64,000 nt of DNA from Ruminococcus sp. (GCA_017457955.1 JAFTGL010000013.1:41155-105154), one strand, 5' to 3'; positions 48,574 to 57,451 are shown, counted from the stretch's first letter. Numbers and translations: made by a program. The notes: generated by a model not told the origin, from the sequence alone.

Positions 48574-50097
48574 ATGGAATACCATCTGACAAAGAAGAAC
48601 ATCTCCCAGCCGCGCGACACGCTGGATACCGTATCCGAACAGGCGGTGGACATGGATATCACCCTGCCCGACTACTGCCCCGACATCGAACGCATCCTGT
48701 CCTGTACGCTGATCCCGAAGATTTATATGGCGAACGTCAGCGCCGACAGGCTGAACATCGAGGGCGGTTCCTGCGTGAGAATTCTTTACCTCGACGGCGA
48801 GCAGGGCTGTATCCGCTCGTATGAGTACAGCCAGCCGTTTTCCGAGAGTCTCCCGCTGAAGAGCCCCGCCGCGGACTGCGCCGTCTATACGGACACGAAG
48901 CCCGAGTACATCAACTGCCGCGCGTTAAGTCCCCGCAAGCTCAGCCTGCACGGCGCGTTCTCCCTGTACGCGAAGATCACTGAGCCATGCGAGCTTGATT
49001 ATTATACCTGCAAAGACGAAGGGGATCTGCAGGTCAGGGGAGAAAAGACCGAAGCCTGCGCGCTGAGCGGCGTGTGTACGGAGAATATCTCCGTACAGGA
49101 GGATATCCCGCTGTCAGGCAAGGATGTCGGCAGTATCCTCAGTCACCGCCTGACGGCGCGGATCACGGAGCTCAAGGCGATCCACAACAAAATGATGCTC
49201 AGCGCCGAGCTGAAGCTGGAGTTGCTGTATCTCAGCGGCGCGGACAGAAAAGAAGCCGCCTGCATGTCCTACAGCCTGCCGCTGTCCCGTGTCATCGACT
49301 GCGAGGGTGCGGAGGAAGACGCTGTGATCGACGGCGAGCTGTCGGTGATGAGCTATGATATCCGCCTTTCCGACGACGCGCTCGACGGCTCGTCACTGCT
49401 GTCGCTGGATGCGAAGCTGTGCTTCTGTGCCCAGTGCTATGAGGAAAAGGAGATTGAGGTGATGTGCGACGCCTTTTCCACCGACAGAGACGTCGAAATG
49501 CGCATCCAGCCGTTTTCCTGTCGGGGAAAGACGCTTTGCCGCAGCTACACCGATATCGGCAAGGCGGAGATCCGGCTTGATGAAGAGATCGGCAAGGTAC
49601 TCGATGTGCACTGCGAGAAGATCGCCGCTTCCTGCGTGACAGCCGACGGCATGCTGATGGTGCGCGCGAAGCTGTGCGTGGGGATATTGTTTGAAAATAC
49701 CGAGGGCGAGACGCGCTACGCGGAGCGTGACGCGGAGTTCGTCTACAAGCCCGATACCGAGGGCTGTGACGAGGTCGTGCGCCTGAAAGCTGCTGTTGAC
49801 AGCCTGAGCTACCGCTTGACCGACAGCCGCCGCATTGAGCTGCGTGCGGAGCTGTGCTACCGCCTGACGCTGTGCCGCCGCGTCAGCTGTTCTGCCGTGA
49901 CTGCCGTATCCGCCGATGACGACGCGCCCGAGAGGGAGAAGGACGGCTCGCTGATCCTCTACTATACCGACAAGGGCGACAACGTCTGGGATATCAGCAA
50001 GCGCTTCCGTTCCCGACCCGCGGATATCATCGCCGAGAACGGCTTGGACGGCGGCGACGTCGCGTCGGGCGTCATGCTCCTGATCCCGTCGGCATAA
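48574..50097 (+). CDS. sipL: SipL-like spore coat protein (SPOCS/DUF3794 domains plus LysM)
   Basis: A 507-residue protein. Three SPOCS (DUF3794) repeats span about residues 30-440; ITLPDYCPDIERILSC near residue 28 is the usual entry, and LRAELCYRLTLCRRVSCS closes the third. A C-terminal LysM (YYTDKGDNVWDISKRF, ~455-505) follows. In clostridia SipL binds SpoIVA to attach the coat to the forespore; the spoIVA gene follows here after 50 bases, which supports the assignment. The start at 48574 follows AGAAGGAG; the 48553 alternative precedes it. Confidence 0.85.
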   Translation: MEYHLTKKNISQPRDTLDTVSEQAVDMDITLPDYCPDIERILSCTLIPKIYMANVSADRLNIEGGSCVRILYLDGEQGCIRSYEYSQPFSESLPLKSPAADCAVYTDTKPEYINCRALSPRKLSLHGAFSLYAKITEPCELDYYTCKDEGDLQVRGEKTEACALSGVCTENISVQEDIPLSGKDVGSILSHRLTARITELKAIHNKMMLSAELKLELLYLSGADRKEAACMSYSLPLSRVIDCEGAEEDAVIDGELSVMSYDIRLSDDALDGSSLLSLDAKLCFCAQCYEEKEIEVMCDAFSTDRDVEMRIQPFSCRGKTLCRSYTDIGKAEIRLDEEIGKVLDVHCEKIAASCVTADGMLMVRAKLCVGILFENTEGETRYAERDAEFVYKPDTEGCDEVVRLKAAVDSLSYRLTDSRRIELRAELCYRLTLCRRVSCSAVTAVSADDDAPEREKDGSLILYYTDKGDNVWDISKRFRSRPADIIAENGLDGGDVASGVMLLIPSA

Positions 50098-50147
50098 TTG
50101 AGCCTGTCCTTTCATATATCTTACTATCAAACGTTACGGAGGAAAAC

Positions 50148-51626
50148 ATGGAAGAGAGAAGCATTTATAAAGATATAGAGAGCCGCACCGGCGGCAACAT
50201 CTATATCGGCGTGGTGGGACCCGTCCGCACGGGCAAATCTACCTTCATCAAGCGGTTCATGGATACGCTGGTGCTGCCGAATATCACCGACGACAACCTG
50301 CGCGAACGCGCCACCGACGAGCTGCCCCAAAGCTCCGCGGGCAGGACCATCATGACCACCGAGCCGAAGTTCGTACCCGAGAACGCCGTCACGGTGACCT
50401 TAGAGGACAACGCACGGCTGAACGTGCGGATGATCGACTGCGTGGGCTATATCGTTGAGAGCGCAATGGGCTACATCGAAGAGGACGGCGAGCGGATGGT
50501 ACGCACGCCGTGGAGCGAGGAAGAAATGCCGTTCCGCAAAGCCGCCGAGCTGGGGACGAAGAAGGTCATCACCGATCACTCCACCATCGGCGTGATGGTG
50601 ACCACCGACGGCTCCATCGGCGACATCGACCGTGAGGATTATATCAGAGCTGAGGAACGCGTCGCGGCAGAATTGAGCGCGTCGGGCAAACCCTACATCA
50701 TCCTGCTCAATACCACTGCCCCCGAGAGCGCGTCCTCGTCGGCGCTTGCGAATTCACTTAGTCAGAAGTACGGCGCGCCCGCGCTCCCCGTCGACTGTGC
50801 CGTAATGGACGAGAACACCGTCAAGGGGATCCTCGCGACCCTGCTGTTCGAGTTCCCGATCAGGGAGATCCACGTCAAATTGCCCGCGTGGCTGAGCGGA
50901 CTCGAGAAGGACAACTGGCTTCGCACGGCGATCTTCTCCGCCATCCGCGACCGCGCGAAGGATATCGAAAAGATTCGTGAGGTGCAGGACGCCGCAGGCG
51001 CTCTGACAGAGAACGAGTACATCGACTCCGCTGAGCTGAGCTCCATGGATCTGGGCGTCGGCAGGGCGGACGTCACGGTGAAGCCGCAGGACGGTCTGTT
51101 TTATCGGATTTTGACCGAGAAGAGCGGCCTCGAGATCACCGACGAACGCGGGCTGATGACCTGTATCTGCGAGCTGTCCAAGTCAAAGGAGAGCTACGAC
51201 CGCATCGGCAAGGCGTATGAGGACGTCCTCGAGAAGGGCTACGGCATCGTCATGCCCACGATGGAAGAGCTGAGCCTCGAGGAGCCTGAGATCGTGCGCC
51301 AGAACGGCAAGTACGGCATACGGCTGAAGGCCTCCGCGCCGTCAATCCACATGATGCGCGTCTGCACCACCGCCGAGGTCACGCCGATCGTCGGCTCGGA
51401 ACAGCAGAGCGAGGAGCTGGTGACTTATCTTTTGAAGGAGTTCGAGGAAAGTCCCGCGAAGATCTGGGACAGCAATATCTTCGGCAAGTCGGTCAGCGAC
51501 CTTGTCAACGAAGGACTGCACAACAAGCTCTACCGCATGCCTGAGAAGGCGCGGCTCAAGATAGGGGAGACGGTGGAGAAGATCATCAACGACGGCTGCA
51601 ACGGGCTGATCTGCATTATATTGTAA
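50148..51626 (+). CDS. spoIVA: stage IV sporulation protein A (coat basement ATPase)
   Basis: The 492-residue protein is the cytoskeletal ATPase that polymerises on the forespore to base the coat. Walker A GPVRTGKSTF near residue 24, a switch region MIDCVGYIVESAMGY near 98, TDHSTIGVMVTTDGSIGDI near 142 and NTTAPES near 185 are typical, and the C-terminus GCNGLICIIL is short and hydrophobic as in the family. GGAGG precedes the ATG. A terminator follows at 51631. Confidence 0.96.
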   Translation: MEERSIYKDIESRTGGNIYIGVVGPVRTGKSTFIKRFMDTLVLPNITDDNLRERATDELPQSSAGRTIMTTEPKFVPENAVTVTLEDNARLNVRMIDCVGYIVESAMGYIEEDGERMVRTPWSEEEMPFRKAAELGTKKVITDHSTIGVMVTTDGSIGDIDREDYIRAEERVAAELSASGKPYIILLNTTAPESASSSALANSLSQKYGAPALPVDCAVMDENTVKGILATLLFEFPIREIHVKLPAWLSGLEKDNWLRTAIFSAIRDRAKDIEKIREVQDAAGALTENEYIDSAELSSMDLGVGRADVTVKPQDGLFYRILTEKSGLEITDERGLMTCICELSKSKESYDRIGKAYEDVLEKGYGIVMPTMEELSLEEPEIVRQNGKYGIRLKASAPSIHMMRVCTTAEVTPIVGSEQQSEELVTYLLKEFEESPAKIWDSNIFGKSVSDLVNEGLHNKLYRMPEKARLKIGETVEKIINDGCNGLICIIL

Positions 51627-51630
51627 GAAA

Positions 51631-51658
51631 CAGGCTTCCTTTCGGGGGAGCCTTTTCC
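51631..51658 (+). terminator. rho-independent terminator after spoIVA
   Basis: AGGCTTCC / GGGGAGCCT with a TTTC loop, followed by TTTTCC. Confidence 0.8.
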
Positions 51659-51675
51659 GTGTGCAAAAATTATTG

Positions 51676-51704
51676 TTGAAATTTACGCGTGATGGGTGTA
51701 TACT
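51676..51704 (+). promoter_or_regulatory. sigma-A-type promoter of oadG-oadB
   Basis: TTGAAA (51676-51681), a 17-base spacer and TATACT (51699-51704). Confidence 0.65.
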
Positions 51705-51789
51705 ATAGCATAGATTATTATGGGATAGTTTGTTGTCCGACCGTGATGTCGGCTTCAAAACATCCCCGACAAAGAACAGGAGGGTATAT

Positions 51790-52164
51790 ATGGATAATCT
51801 GACTTTGTCAATCACGATCCTGCTGACGGGCTTCGCGGTCGTTTTCGCGGTACTGCTGATCCTTATCGGCATCATCAAGGGCTACGGCACCGTCATCTAC
51901 AGCATCCAGAACCGCAAGAGAGAGAAAAAGGCGAACCGCAACACCGATCTGCCGAAGGTGGAGCGGGATGACCCGCCCGAACCTGCGGCGGTGATCGAAG
52001 CGTCTCCCGATACCGATGACGACGAGCTGATCGCCGTGATCTCCGCGGCGGTGTACTCGATGTATTCTTCCTCGTCCGTGCGTATCAAGAGTATCCGCAA
52101 GGCGCCTGCCCGCGGGAGCGCGTGGCGCAGCGCGGGGCTTTCGGATAACGTCAGACCGTTTTAA
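51790..52164 (+). CDS. oxaloacetate decarboxylase gamma-type subunit (OadG)
   Basis: A 124-residue protein with one N-terminal membrane helix (~5-32, TLSITILLTGFAVVFAVLLI), a charged linker and a DELIAVISAAVYSMYS helix typical of OadG-type subunits, which hold the sodium-pumping decarboxylase together. The start at 51790 follows CAGGAGG; the longer 51730 frame is not supported. It lies 18 bases before the beta subunit gene. Confidence 0.85.
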   Translation: MDNLTLSITILLTGFAVVFAVLLILIGIIKGYGTVIYSIQNRKREKKANRNTDLPKVERDDPPEPAAVIEASPDTDDDELIAVISAAVYSMYSSSSVRIKSIRKAPARGSAWRSAGLSDNVRPF

Positions 52165-52182
52165 GGAATCAGGGAGGATCAT

Positions 52183-53424
52183 ATGGAAATATTAAACGGA
52201 TTTTTAGAAGCCATCAAGGGTTTGTGGACCGATTCGGGCTTCACACAGCTCGGCTGGCAGAATTATGTGATGATGGCTGTCGCCTGTGTGCTGATGTACC
52301 TTGCCATCAAAAAGCAGTATGAACCGCTGCTGCTCCTGCCGATCGCTTTCGGCATGCTGCTCGTCAACCTCTATCCCGCGATCATGGGCGCTCCCGCGAC
52401 GGAGCTGATCGAATGTTCGGCGTATGAGGCGGCGCACCAGGGGCAGGTGATCAGTTACGCGACCACCACGCTCGACGGCGTGACCTACTATAACGTGCCG
52501 ACCTACGGCGGACTGTTGTACTATCTGTATCAGGGCGTCAAGCTCGGTATCTACCCGCCGCTGATCTTCCTCGGCATCGGCTGTATGACCGACTTCGGCC
52601 CGCTGATCGCTTCTCCGAAGAGCTTCATCCTCGGCGCGGCTGCCCAGATCGGTATTTTCATCACCTTCATCGGCGCGATCCTGCTGGGCTTCACTCCCGC
52701 GCAGGCAGGCGCGATCGGTATCATCGGCGGCGCAGACGGTCCTACCGCGATCTATGTCACGTCTAAATTGGCTCCCGAGCTGCTCGGACCGATCGCGGTA
52801 GCGGCGTATTCCTATATGGCGCTCGTCCCGATCATCCAGCCGCCTATCATGAAGGCGCTCACCACCAAGAAGGAGTGCTCCGTTGTGATGGGTCAGCTCC
52901 GTCCCGTTTCCAAGCTCGAGAAGATCATCTTCCCGATCATCGTCGTCATCATCGTCGCGATCGCCCTGCCCTCGGCGGCTCCGCTGGTCGGTATGCTGAT
53001 GCTCGGCAACCTCTTCAAGGAAAGCGGCGTTGTGGAGCGTATCTCCAAAACCGCTCAGAATGAGCTGATGAACATCATCACCATTTTCCTCGGCACCACC
53101 GTCGGCGCGACTGCCACGGGCACCGTGTTCCTGACTCCCAAGACGCTGGGAATCATCGCCCTCGGTCTGCTGGCGTTCTGCATGGGCACCGCTTGCGGCG
53201 TGCTGTTCGGCAAGCTGATGTATAAGTTCTCGGGCGGCAAGGTCAACCCGCTGATCGGCTCCGCGGGCGTATCCGCCGTTCCGATGGCGGCGCGTGTTGC
53301 GAACAAGGTCGGTCAGGAGGAAAATCCCGGCAACTTCCTGTTGATGCACGCCATGGGCCCGAACGTCGCGGGCGTTATCGGCTCCGCTGTCGCGGCAGGC
53401 GTTCTGCTCAGCGTACTGGGCTAA
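52183..53424 (+). CDS. oadB: sodium-translocating decarboxylase beta subunit (OadB family)
   Basis: A 413-residue membrane protein with nine or more hydrophobic segments. The core has GIGCMTDFGPLIASPKSF near residue 125, IGIIGGADGPTAIYVTSKLAPEL near 181 (shown in part), and NVAGVIGSAVAAGVLL at the end. It couples decarboxylation of a carboxybiotin intermediate to sodium export. The alpha (carboxyltransferase) and biotin carrier genes are not adjacent, so the true substrate (oxaloacetate, methylmalonyl-CoA or glutaconyl-CoA) cannot be fixed here. A terminator follows. Confidence 0.93.
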   Translation: MEILNGFLEAIKGLWTDSGFTQLGWQNYVMMAVACVLMYLAIKKQYEPLLLLPIAFGMLLVNLYPAIMGAPATELIECSAYEAAHQGQVISYATTTLDGVTYYNVPTYGGLLYYLYQGVKLGIYPPLIFLGIGCMTDFGPLIASPKSFILGAAAQIGIFITFIGAILLGFTPAQAGAIGIIGGADGPTAIYVTSKLAPELLGPIAVAAYSYMALVPIIQPPIMKALTTKKECSVVMGQLRPVSKLEKIIFPIIVVIIVAIALPSAAPLVGMLMLGNLFKESGVVERISKTAQNELMNIITIFLGTTVGATATGTVFLTPKTLGIIALGLLAFCMGTACGVLFGKLMYKFSGGKVNPLIGSAGVSAVPMAARVANKVGQEENPGNFLLMHAMGPNVAGVIGSAVAAGVLLSVLG

Positions 53425-53436
53425 ATGATAAACACC

Positions 53437-53472
53437 TCAGCCTCTCTTGTAAAAGGGAGGCTGTTCTTTGTG
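53437..53472 (+). terminator. terminator after oadB
   Basis: AGCCTCtCTT / AAGgGAGGCT arms followed by GTTCTTTG. Confidence 0.7.
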
Positions 53473-53703
53473 TACAGATCATGTTAATTGGGCTTTGCCA
53501 TGATTTGCATGATGGCACGACTACGCCGTATTTTGTCGGATAAGAAAAATATCTTGCAGATAATTCTGTATAAGAATAATAACAACATTCTTTGTTATAT
53601 AATATATAATGATTAAATAGGGGAGTGCCCCTATACTCCGCCTGACGATCGGTTTTGACCGCTCGCAGGACAGAGAGTTATTATCATCCGATGGGAGGAT
53701 CAT

Positions 53704-54405
53704 ATGAACAAGCAAATTACGATCGGCGATTTGTTGAAGATCTTTTTGCAGCATATCAAGCTGATCATTATCATAACGCTCGTAGGCGCTTTACTGGCGT
53801 TTTTGTACGTTACGTATCTCGTGACGCCGATGTACTCCACCAGCGCGCTGATCCTGGTACAGAACGGCAATACCTTTGAGAGCGACATTTCCTCGTCCGC
53901 GTCCACGACGCTCAACGGCGAGAAGGTCAACATGAGCGATATTTCATCGTCCCAGATGCTGGCGAACACCTGCTCGACGCTGTTCACCGTCGATCCCGAT
54001 ATGAAGAGCATCATCAGCGGCGCGGATATTTCCATCAGCGTTGTTGAGGACTCCTACTTCCTGCGTATCAGCTCTTCCTCTTCCGACCCCCATACCGCCG
54101 CGAATATCGCGAACCTCGTCGCGAACACCGCGCCGCAGGTATTCAAGAAGTATTTCGGAGACGCCGGTAAGGTCGATACGGTAGAGGAAGCGAACGTTCC
54201 CTCGTCGCCCTCGTCGCCGAACCGCGCGCGTTACGTGCTGATCGGACTGATTGCCGGTCTGGCGCTGTCGCTGATCATCTCGTTCCTGCTTGAGATCGTC
54301 GATACCACCATCAAGCCCGGCGACGACCTGTACAAGATGTATGAAGTTCCTGTATTCGCTGAGATCGTAGACTTTGAAGCGGAAGGCGGTGCAAAGAAGA
54401 AATGA
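53704..54405 (+). CDS. Wzz/CpsC-type polysaccharide chain-length regulator
   Basis: A 233-residue polysaccharide co-polymerase: transmembrane helix at ~20-40 (LIIIITLVGALLAFLYV), a periplasm-facing coiled or beta domain, and a second helix at ~178-198 (ARYVLIGLIAGLALSLIIS). The Pro-rich PSSPSSPNRARYV stretch before helix 2 is typical. It partners the kinase encoded next, with a 4-base overlap (ATGA). GGGAGG precedes the ATG. Confidence 0.92.
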   Translation: MNKQITIGDLLKIFLQHIKLIIIITLVGALLAFLYVTYLVTPMYSTSALILVQNGNTFESDISSSASTTLNGEKVNMSDISSSQMLANTCSTLFTVDPDMKSIISGADISISVVEDSYFLRISSSSSDPHTAANIANLVANTAPQVFKKYFGDAGKVDTVEEANVPSSPSSPNRARYVLIGLIAGLALSLIISFLLEIVDTTIKPGDDLYKMYEVPVFAEIVDFEAEGGAKKK

Positions 54406-55160
54406 AACTGATCAATACCAACACCAAACGTGAAAAAGCCGGCTCCAATGCCGAAAAAGCCAAAAACGTCCTGACGTCCGACTCCAAGTTCGCTATCGTC
54501 GAGGGCTACAAGATCGCGCGTACCAACCTCGTATTCTCGCTCACCGCGCAAAAGAGCAACTGTGTTGCCGTTACCTCGTGGAGCAAGGGTGAAGGTAAAA
54601 GTACGGCTACCGTCAATCTGGCGATCTCCTTTGCCAAGATGGGCAAGAAGGTTCTCCTGATCGACACGGACCTTCGCCGTCCCAACCTGCACAACCTTTT
54701 GAAGCTGCGCAACGAAAGCGGCGTATCGGACGTTATCGGTCAGTTCGGCGATTTCAATACTGCCGTTCACCGCAACGCGGTCTCAAACCTTGACGTCCTC
54801 ACCTCGGGCGCGATCCCGCCCAACCCCTCCGAGCTGCTGGCTTCTCCCGTGTTCAAGGAGCTGCTTGATAACGCGAAGGAAGAGTATGACTACGTCATCA
54901 TGGATACCCCGCCTCTGGGCGTCGTTACCGATACCCTGCTCTTGAAGGATTATGTCGGCGGTTATGTCTTTGTTGTGCGTGAGCGTATCACCACCCACGG
55001 CGATATCGAGCGTGCCCTGCAGAATATCCGACTCGCCGATTCCAAGGTGCTGGGCTTCCTCAAGGTCGGCTGTGAGATGCGCTCCCGCGGCTACGGCTAC
55101 AACAAGTACCGTTACCGTTACAACTACAATTACAACTATAACTACTACTACAAATATTGA
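54402..55160 (+). CDS. CpsD/CapB-type bacterial tyrosine kinase
   Basis: A 252-residue BY-kinase. Walker A SWSKGEGKSTATVNLA near residue 60, Walker A' LLIDTDLRRPNLHNLL near 86 and Walker B DYVIMDTPPLG near 163 are complete. The autophosphorylated tail is unusual: about 22 residues with alternating Tyr and Asn/Arg (YGYNKYRYRYNYNYNYNYYY), encoded by TAC/TAT-AAC repeats. It regulates polymer length through the adjacent CpsC. No glycosyltransferase or flippase genes follow; a terminator closes the two-gene unit. Confidence 0.93.
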   Translation: MKLINTNTKREKAGSNAEKAKNVLTSDSKFAIVEGYKIARTNLVFSLTAQKSNCVAVTSWSKGEGKSTATVNLAISFAKMGKKVLLIDTDLRRPNLHNLLKLRNESGVSDVIGQFGDFNTAVHRNAVSNLDVLTSGAIPPNPSELLASPVFKELLDNAKEEYDYVIMDTPPLGVVTDTLLLKDYVGGYVFVVRERITTHGDIERALQNIRLADSKVLGFLKVGCEMRSRGYGYNKYRYRYNYNYNYNYYYKY

Positions 55161-55175
55161 TAGCTTATTCCATCC

Positions 55176-55207
55176 AACTCTCCCGTTTTTGACGGGAGAG
55201 TTTTTGC
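55176..55207 (+). terminator. rho-independent terminator
   Basis: The stem AACTCTCCCGT / ACGGGAGAGTT with a TTTTG loop is followed by TTTTGCG. Confidence 0.9.
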
Positions 55208-55294
55208 GATGGCGCAATTTTTAACAGATACGGCGGCGATTTACCGTGCTGAAGTATTCACTTTTACGAATTTTGCAGGATTTTGATAAAAGTG

Positions 55295-55323
55295 TTGCAA
55301 AATGAGTTGCTTTGGTATATTAT
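55295..55323 (+). promoter_or_regulatory. sigma-A-type promoter of the aminotransferase gene
   Basis: TTGCAA (55295-55300), a 17-base spacer and TATTAT (55318-55323). Confidence 0.55.
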
Positions 55324-55375
55324 ATAAAAGCAAATGATTGCGAATTTTGCAATTTCAGACAAGGAATGGTGCAAG

Positions 55376-56650
55376 ATGGACTACAAAGAGTATTCGAAAG
55401 AGCAGCGTGACGCTGAGCTTTCTCAGTTATGGAATGAATTGAATCAGATAAAGGAAAAGGGACTGCAGCTGAATATGTCGCGCGGCGTTCCGAGCACCGA
55501 CCAGCTCGCGCTGTCCTTAGGCGTACTGGATATCCTTCACTCGGCGGCTGACTGCAGCGCTTCCGACGGTACCGACTGCCGCAACTACGGCGTGCTTGAC
55601 GGTATCCCCGAGTGCAAGCGCATGATGGCTTCCATGCTGGGCTGCAAGCCCGAGATGGTCATGACAGGCGGCAACTCCTCTTTGAACATGATGTTCGATA
55701 CCATCGCCTGCTTCATGAACCACGCTCCCGTCGAGGGCATGCCTGCGTGGGCGCTGGTCGCCGACCGTAAGTTCCTGTGTCCCGTACCCGGCTATGACCG
55801 CCACTTCGGTATCACCGAGTACTTCGGCTTCGAGATGATCCCCGTGCCGATGGACGAGAACGGTCCCGATATGGATATGGTCGAGGAGCTGGTCAAGGAT
55901 CCTTCTGTCAAGGGCATGTGGTGCGTTCCGAAGTATTCCAATCCCACCGGTATCTCCTACTCCGACGAGGTCGTCCGCCGTATCGCGGCGCTCGAGCCTA
56001 CCGCGCAGGACTTCCGCGTGATGTGGGACGACGCTTACTGTATCCACGATCTGACCGACGAGCCGGATGTGATCCTCAACATCTTTGACGAGTGCGAAAA
56101 AGCAGGTCATCCCGACCTTCCTATCGCGTTCTGTTCCACTTCCAAGATCACCTTCCCGGGTTCCGGCGTTGCCGCGATGGCGGCGTCCGAGAACAATATG
56201 AACGTCATCAAGAATAAATACAAGTTCCAGACCATCGGCTACGATAAGCTGAACATGCTCCGCCATGTGCGCTTCTTCGGCGACTTCGACGGCATGAAGG
56301 CGCATATGAAAAGACACGCCGAGGTATTGCGTCCCCGCTTTGAGATCGTTCTCAAAAAGCTCTCTGAGCAGCTCGAGCAGTACGGTATCGTCCGATATAA
56401 CCATCCCCGCGGCGGCTACTTTGTCAGCGTAAACGTGCTGGACGGCACCGCGAAGCGCGTTGTCGAGCTGTGCAAAGATGCGGGCGTGATCCTCACCGGC
56501 GCGGGCGCTACTTATCCCTACGGCAAGGACCCGTATGACAGCAACATCCGTATCGCGCCGTCGTTCCCGAGTCTTGAGGATCTGTCCGTCGCGATGGACG
56601 TATTCTGCCTCTGCGCGCGTATCGCTGCGCTTGAGAAGCTGAATGCGTAA
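55376..56650 (+). CDS. class I aminotransferase (aspartate aminotransferase, type Ic-like)
   Basis: A 424-residue PLP enzyme. QLNMSRGVPSTDQLALS near residue 32, MTGGNSSLNMMFDTIA near 98, CVPKYSNPTGISYSDEVV near 182, WDDAYCIHDL near 222 and the PLP-lysine CSTSKITFPGSGVA near 256 match the group of aspartate aminotransferases described from actinobacteria and clostridia. The start at 55376 (MDYKEYSKEQ) follows AAGGAATGG; the 55334 alternative lacks a site. It stands alone, followed by the second toxin-antitoxin locus. Confidence 0.88.
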   Translation: MDYKEYSKEQRDAELSQLWNELNQIKEKGLQLNMSRGVPSTDQLALSLGVLDILHSAADCSASDGTDCRNYGVLDGIPECKRMMASMLGCKPEMVMTGGNSSLNMMFDTIACFMNHAPVEGMPAWALVADRKFLCPVPGYDRHFGITEYFGFEMIPVPMDENGPDMDMVEELVKDPSVKGMWCVPKYSNPTGISYSDEVVRRIAALEPTAQDFRVMWDDAYCIHDLTDEPDVILNIFDECEKAGHPDLPIAFCSTSKITFPGSGVAAMAASENNMNVIKNKYKFQTIGYDKLNMLRHVRFFGDFDGMKAHMKRHAEVLRPRFEIVLKKLSEQLEQYGIVRYNHPRGGYFVSVNVLDGTAKRVVELCKDAGVILTGAGATYPYGKDPYDSNIRIAPSFPSLEDLSVAMDVFCLCARIAALEKLNA

Positions 56651-56674
56651 AATAAAAGCAGACGTCAAAATGTA

Positions 56675-56702
56675 TTGACATCCGCTTGAATTGTGCTATA
56701 AT
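56675..56702 (+). promoter_or_regulatory. sigma-A-type promoter of antitoxin RNA 2
   Basis: TTGACA (56675-56680), a 16-base spacer and TATAAT (56697-56702). Confidence 0.8.
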
Positions 56703-56708
56703 AAAGAT

Positions 56709-56797
56709 ACAAGGAGCTATCCGGTTAGAAGACGGTTAGCCTATAGCAATTTATTTTTCAAAATAACCGCTCAGTGGCTTTGGGCGGTTATTTTTTT
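56709..56797 (+). ncRNA. candidate antitoxin RNA, locus 2
   Basis: A predicted ~88-nt RNA starting at ACAAGGAGCTATCC and ending at the AAAATAACCGC ... GCGGTTATTTTTTT hairpin (56760-56797). It overlaps the end of the toxin mRNA from the other strand. Motifs CAAGGAGCTATCC and ACGGTTAGCC reappear near the start of the toxin mRNA (CAAGGAGCCATCC, GCGGTTTAGCC). Confidence 0.7.
56760..56797. terminator. shared bidirectional terminator, toxin-antitoxin locus 2
   Basis: AAAATAACCGC / GCGGTTATTTTTTT, nearly the same stem as at 47976-48012. Confidence 0.8.
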
Positions 56798-56853
56798 ACG
56801 GAAATAATGATACACAGTATCATCACTAATATGATGATCGTGGTATATTCCAT
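56788..56853 (-). CDS. hydrophobic toxin peptide of a second type I toxin-antitoxin locus
   Basis: A 21-residue peptide beginning MEYTTIIILVMIL and ending IISVKK: one membrane helix with a two-lysine tail. AAGGAGAGGGTGAT lies before the ATG at 56853. The stop is inside the shared terminator, as in locus 1 (48004-48081). The peptides have little sequence in common, but the layout of promoter, leader motifs, stop and terminator is the same. Confidence 0.72.
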   Translation of the reverse strand: MEYTTIIILVMILCIIISVKK

Positions 56854-56964
56854 AAGTATCACCCTCTCCTTAGACTCCCTTGTGGGTTTCTATGTGAACA
56901 GAGGGTTACATTCCCTCTGTAGTGACTTGCGTCTTAAGAGGGCTAAACCGCCTACCGTTTATGT

Positions 56965-57013
56965 GGATGGCTCCTTGCAAGATGATTTTACTAAACAAAC
57001 GGACGAATGTAAA
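56965..57013 (-). promoter_or_regulatory. toxin 2 promoter and start of leader
   Basis: On the minus strand TTTACA (57013-57008), a 17-base spacer and TAAAAT (56990-56985); the RNA would begin near TTGCAAGGAGCCATCC (56980-56965). Confidence 0.7.
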
Positions 57014-57316
57014 GGGTTACTACAATATCGTAATTTATTTAGTGACCGATGGTCAGTGAACAGTTAGCGGGTCTAATATTCCGCCTAAGCTGTGCGAGGA
57101 TAAAGCGTCTGGTAGACACTTTAGTGTTTGCACCGGAGAAGTTTATCTTTTCGGCTCCCGATACAAACGAAAATATTATATTTCTAAATTCGGATAATAA
57201 TATAGAATTTTGCTTATTTCGAATTAAAATCACGGAATAGTTCTGAATTAGAAATATAAGGCATTATTATTCTACTGTAAAAATAATGAATATTTTGAAA
57301 TCTTATAAGAGTTTTA
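57014..57316. other. AT-rich stretch, no gene recognised
   Basis: Short frames of about 63 codons on both strands overlap here without a binding site or family motif. The stretch GACCGATGGTCAGTGAAC (57043) is weakly palindromic. It may be a decayed remnant; nothing further can be supported. Confidence 0.4.
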
Positions 57317-57345
57317 TTGACTTTTCACAGAGAAGTCTGTATAAT
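57317..57345 (+). promoter_or_regulatory. sigma-A-type promoter of secD-secF
   Basis: TTGACT (57317-57322), a 17-base spacer and TATAAT (57340-57345). Confidence 0.75.
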
Positions 57346-57451
57346 TAATCTGTTATTGTGGATTTTTATATTGGTGTTCCAGCGTCTGCGCGTTGGATAT
57401 CCGATAGGAAAATCCAATAGAAGAACAGAAAATAAAATGGAGGTCCAAGGC

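Noticed and set aside
53704-55160. Full capsule or exopolysaccharide locus
   Set aside because: Only the chain-length regulator and kinase are present; a terminator and an aminotransferase gene follow.
56774-57067. 97-codon plus-strand frame over toxin-antitoxin locus 2
   Set aside because: It starts within the terminator and is antisense to the toxin mRNA, without an RBS.
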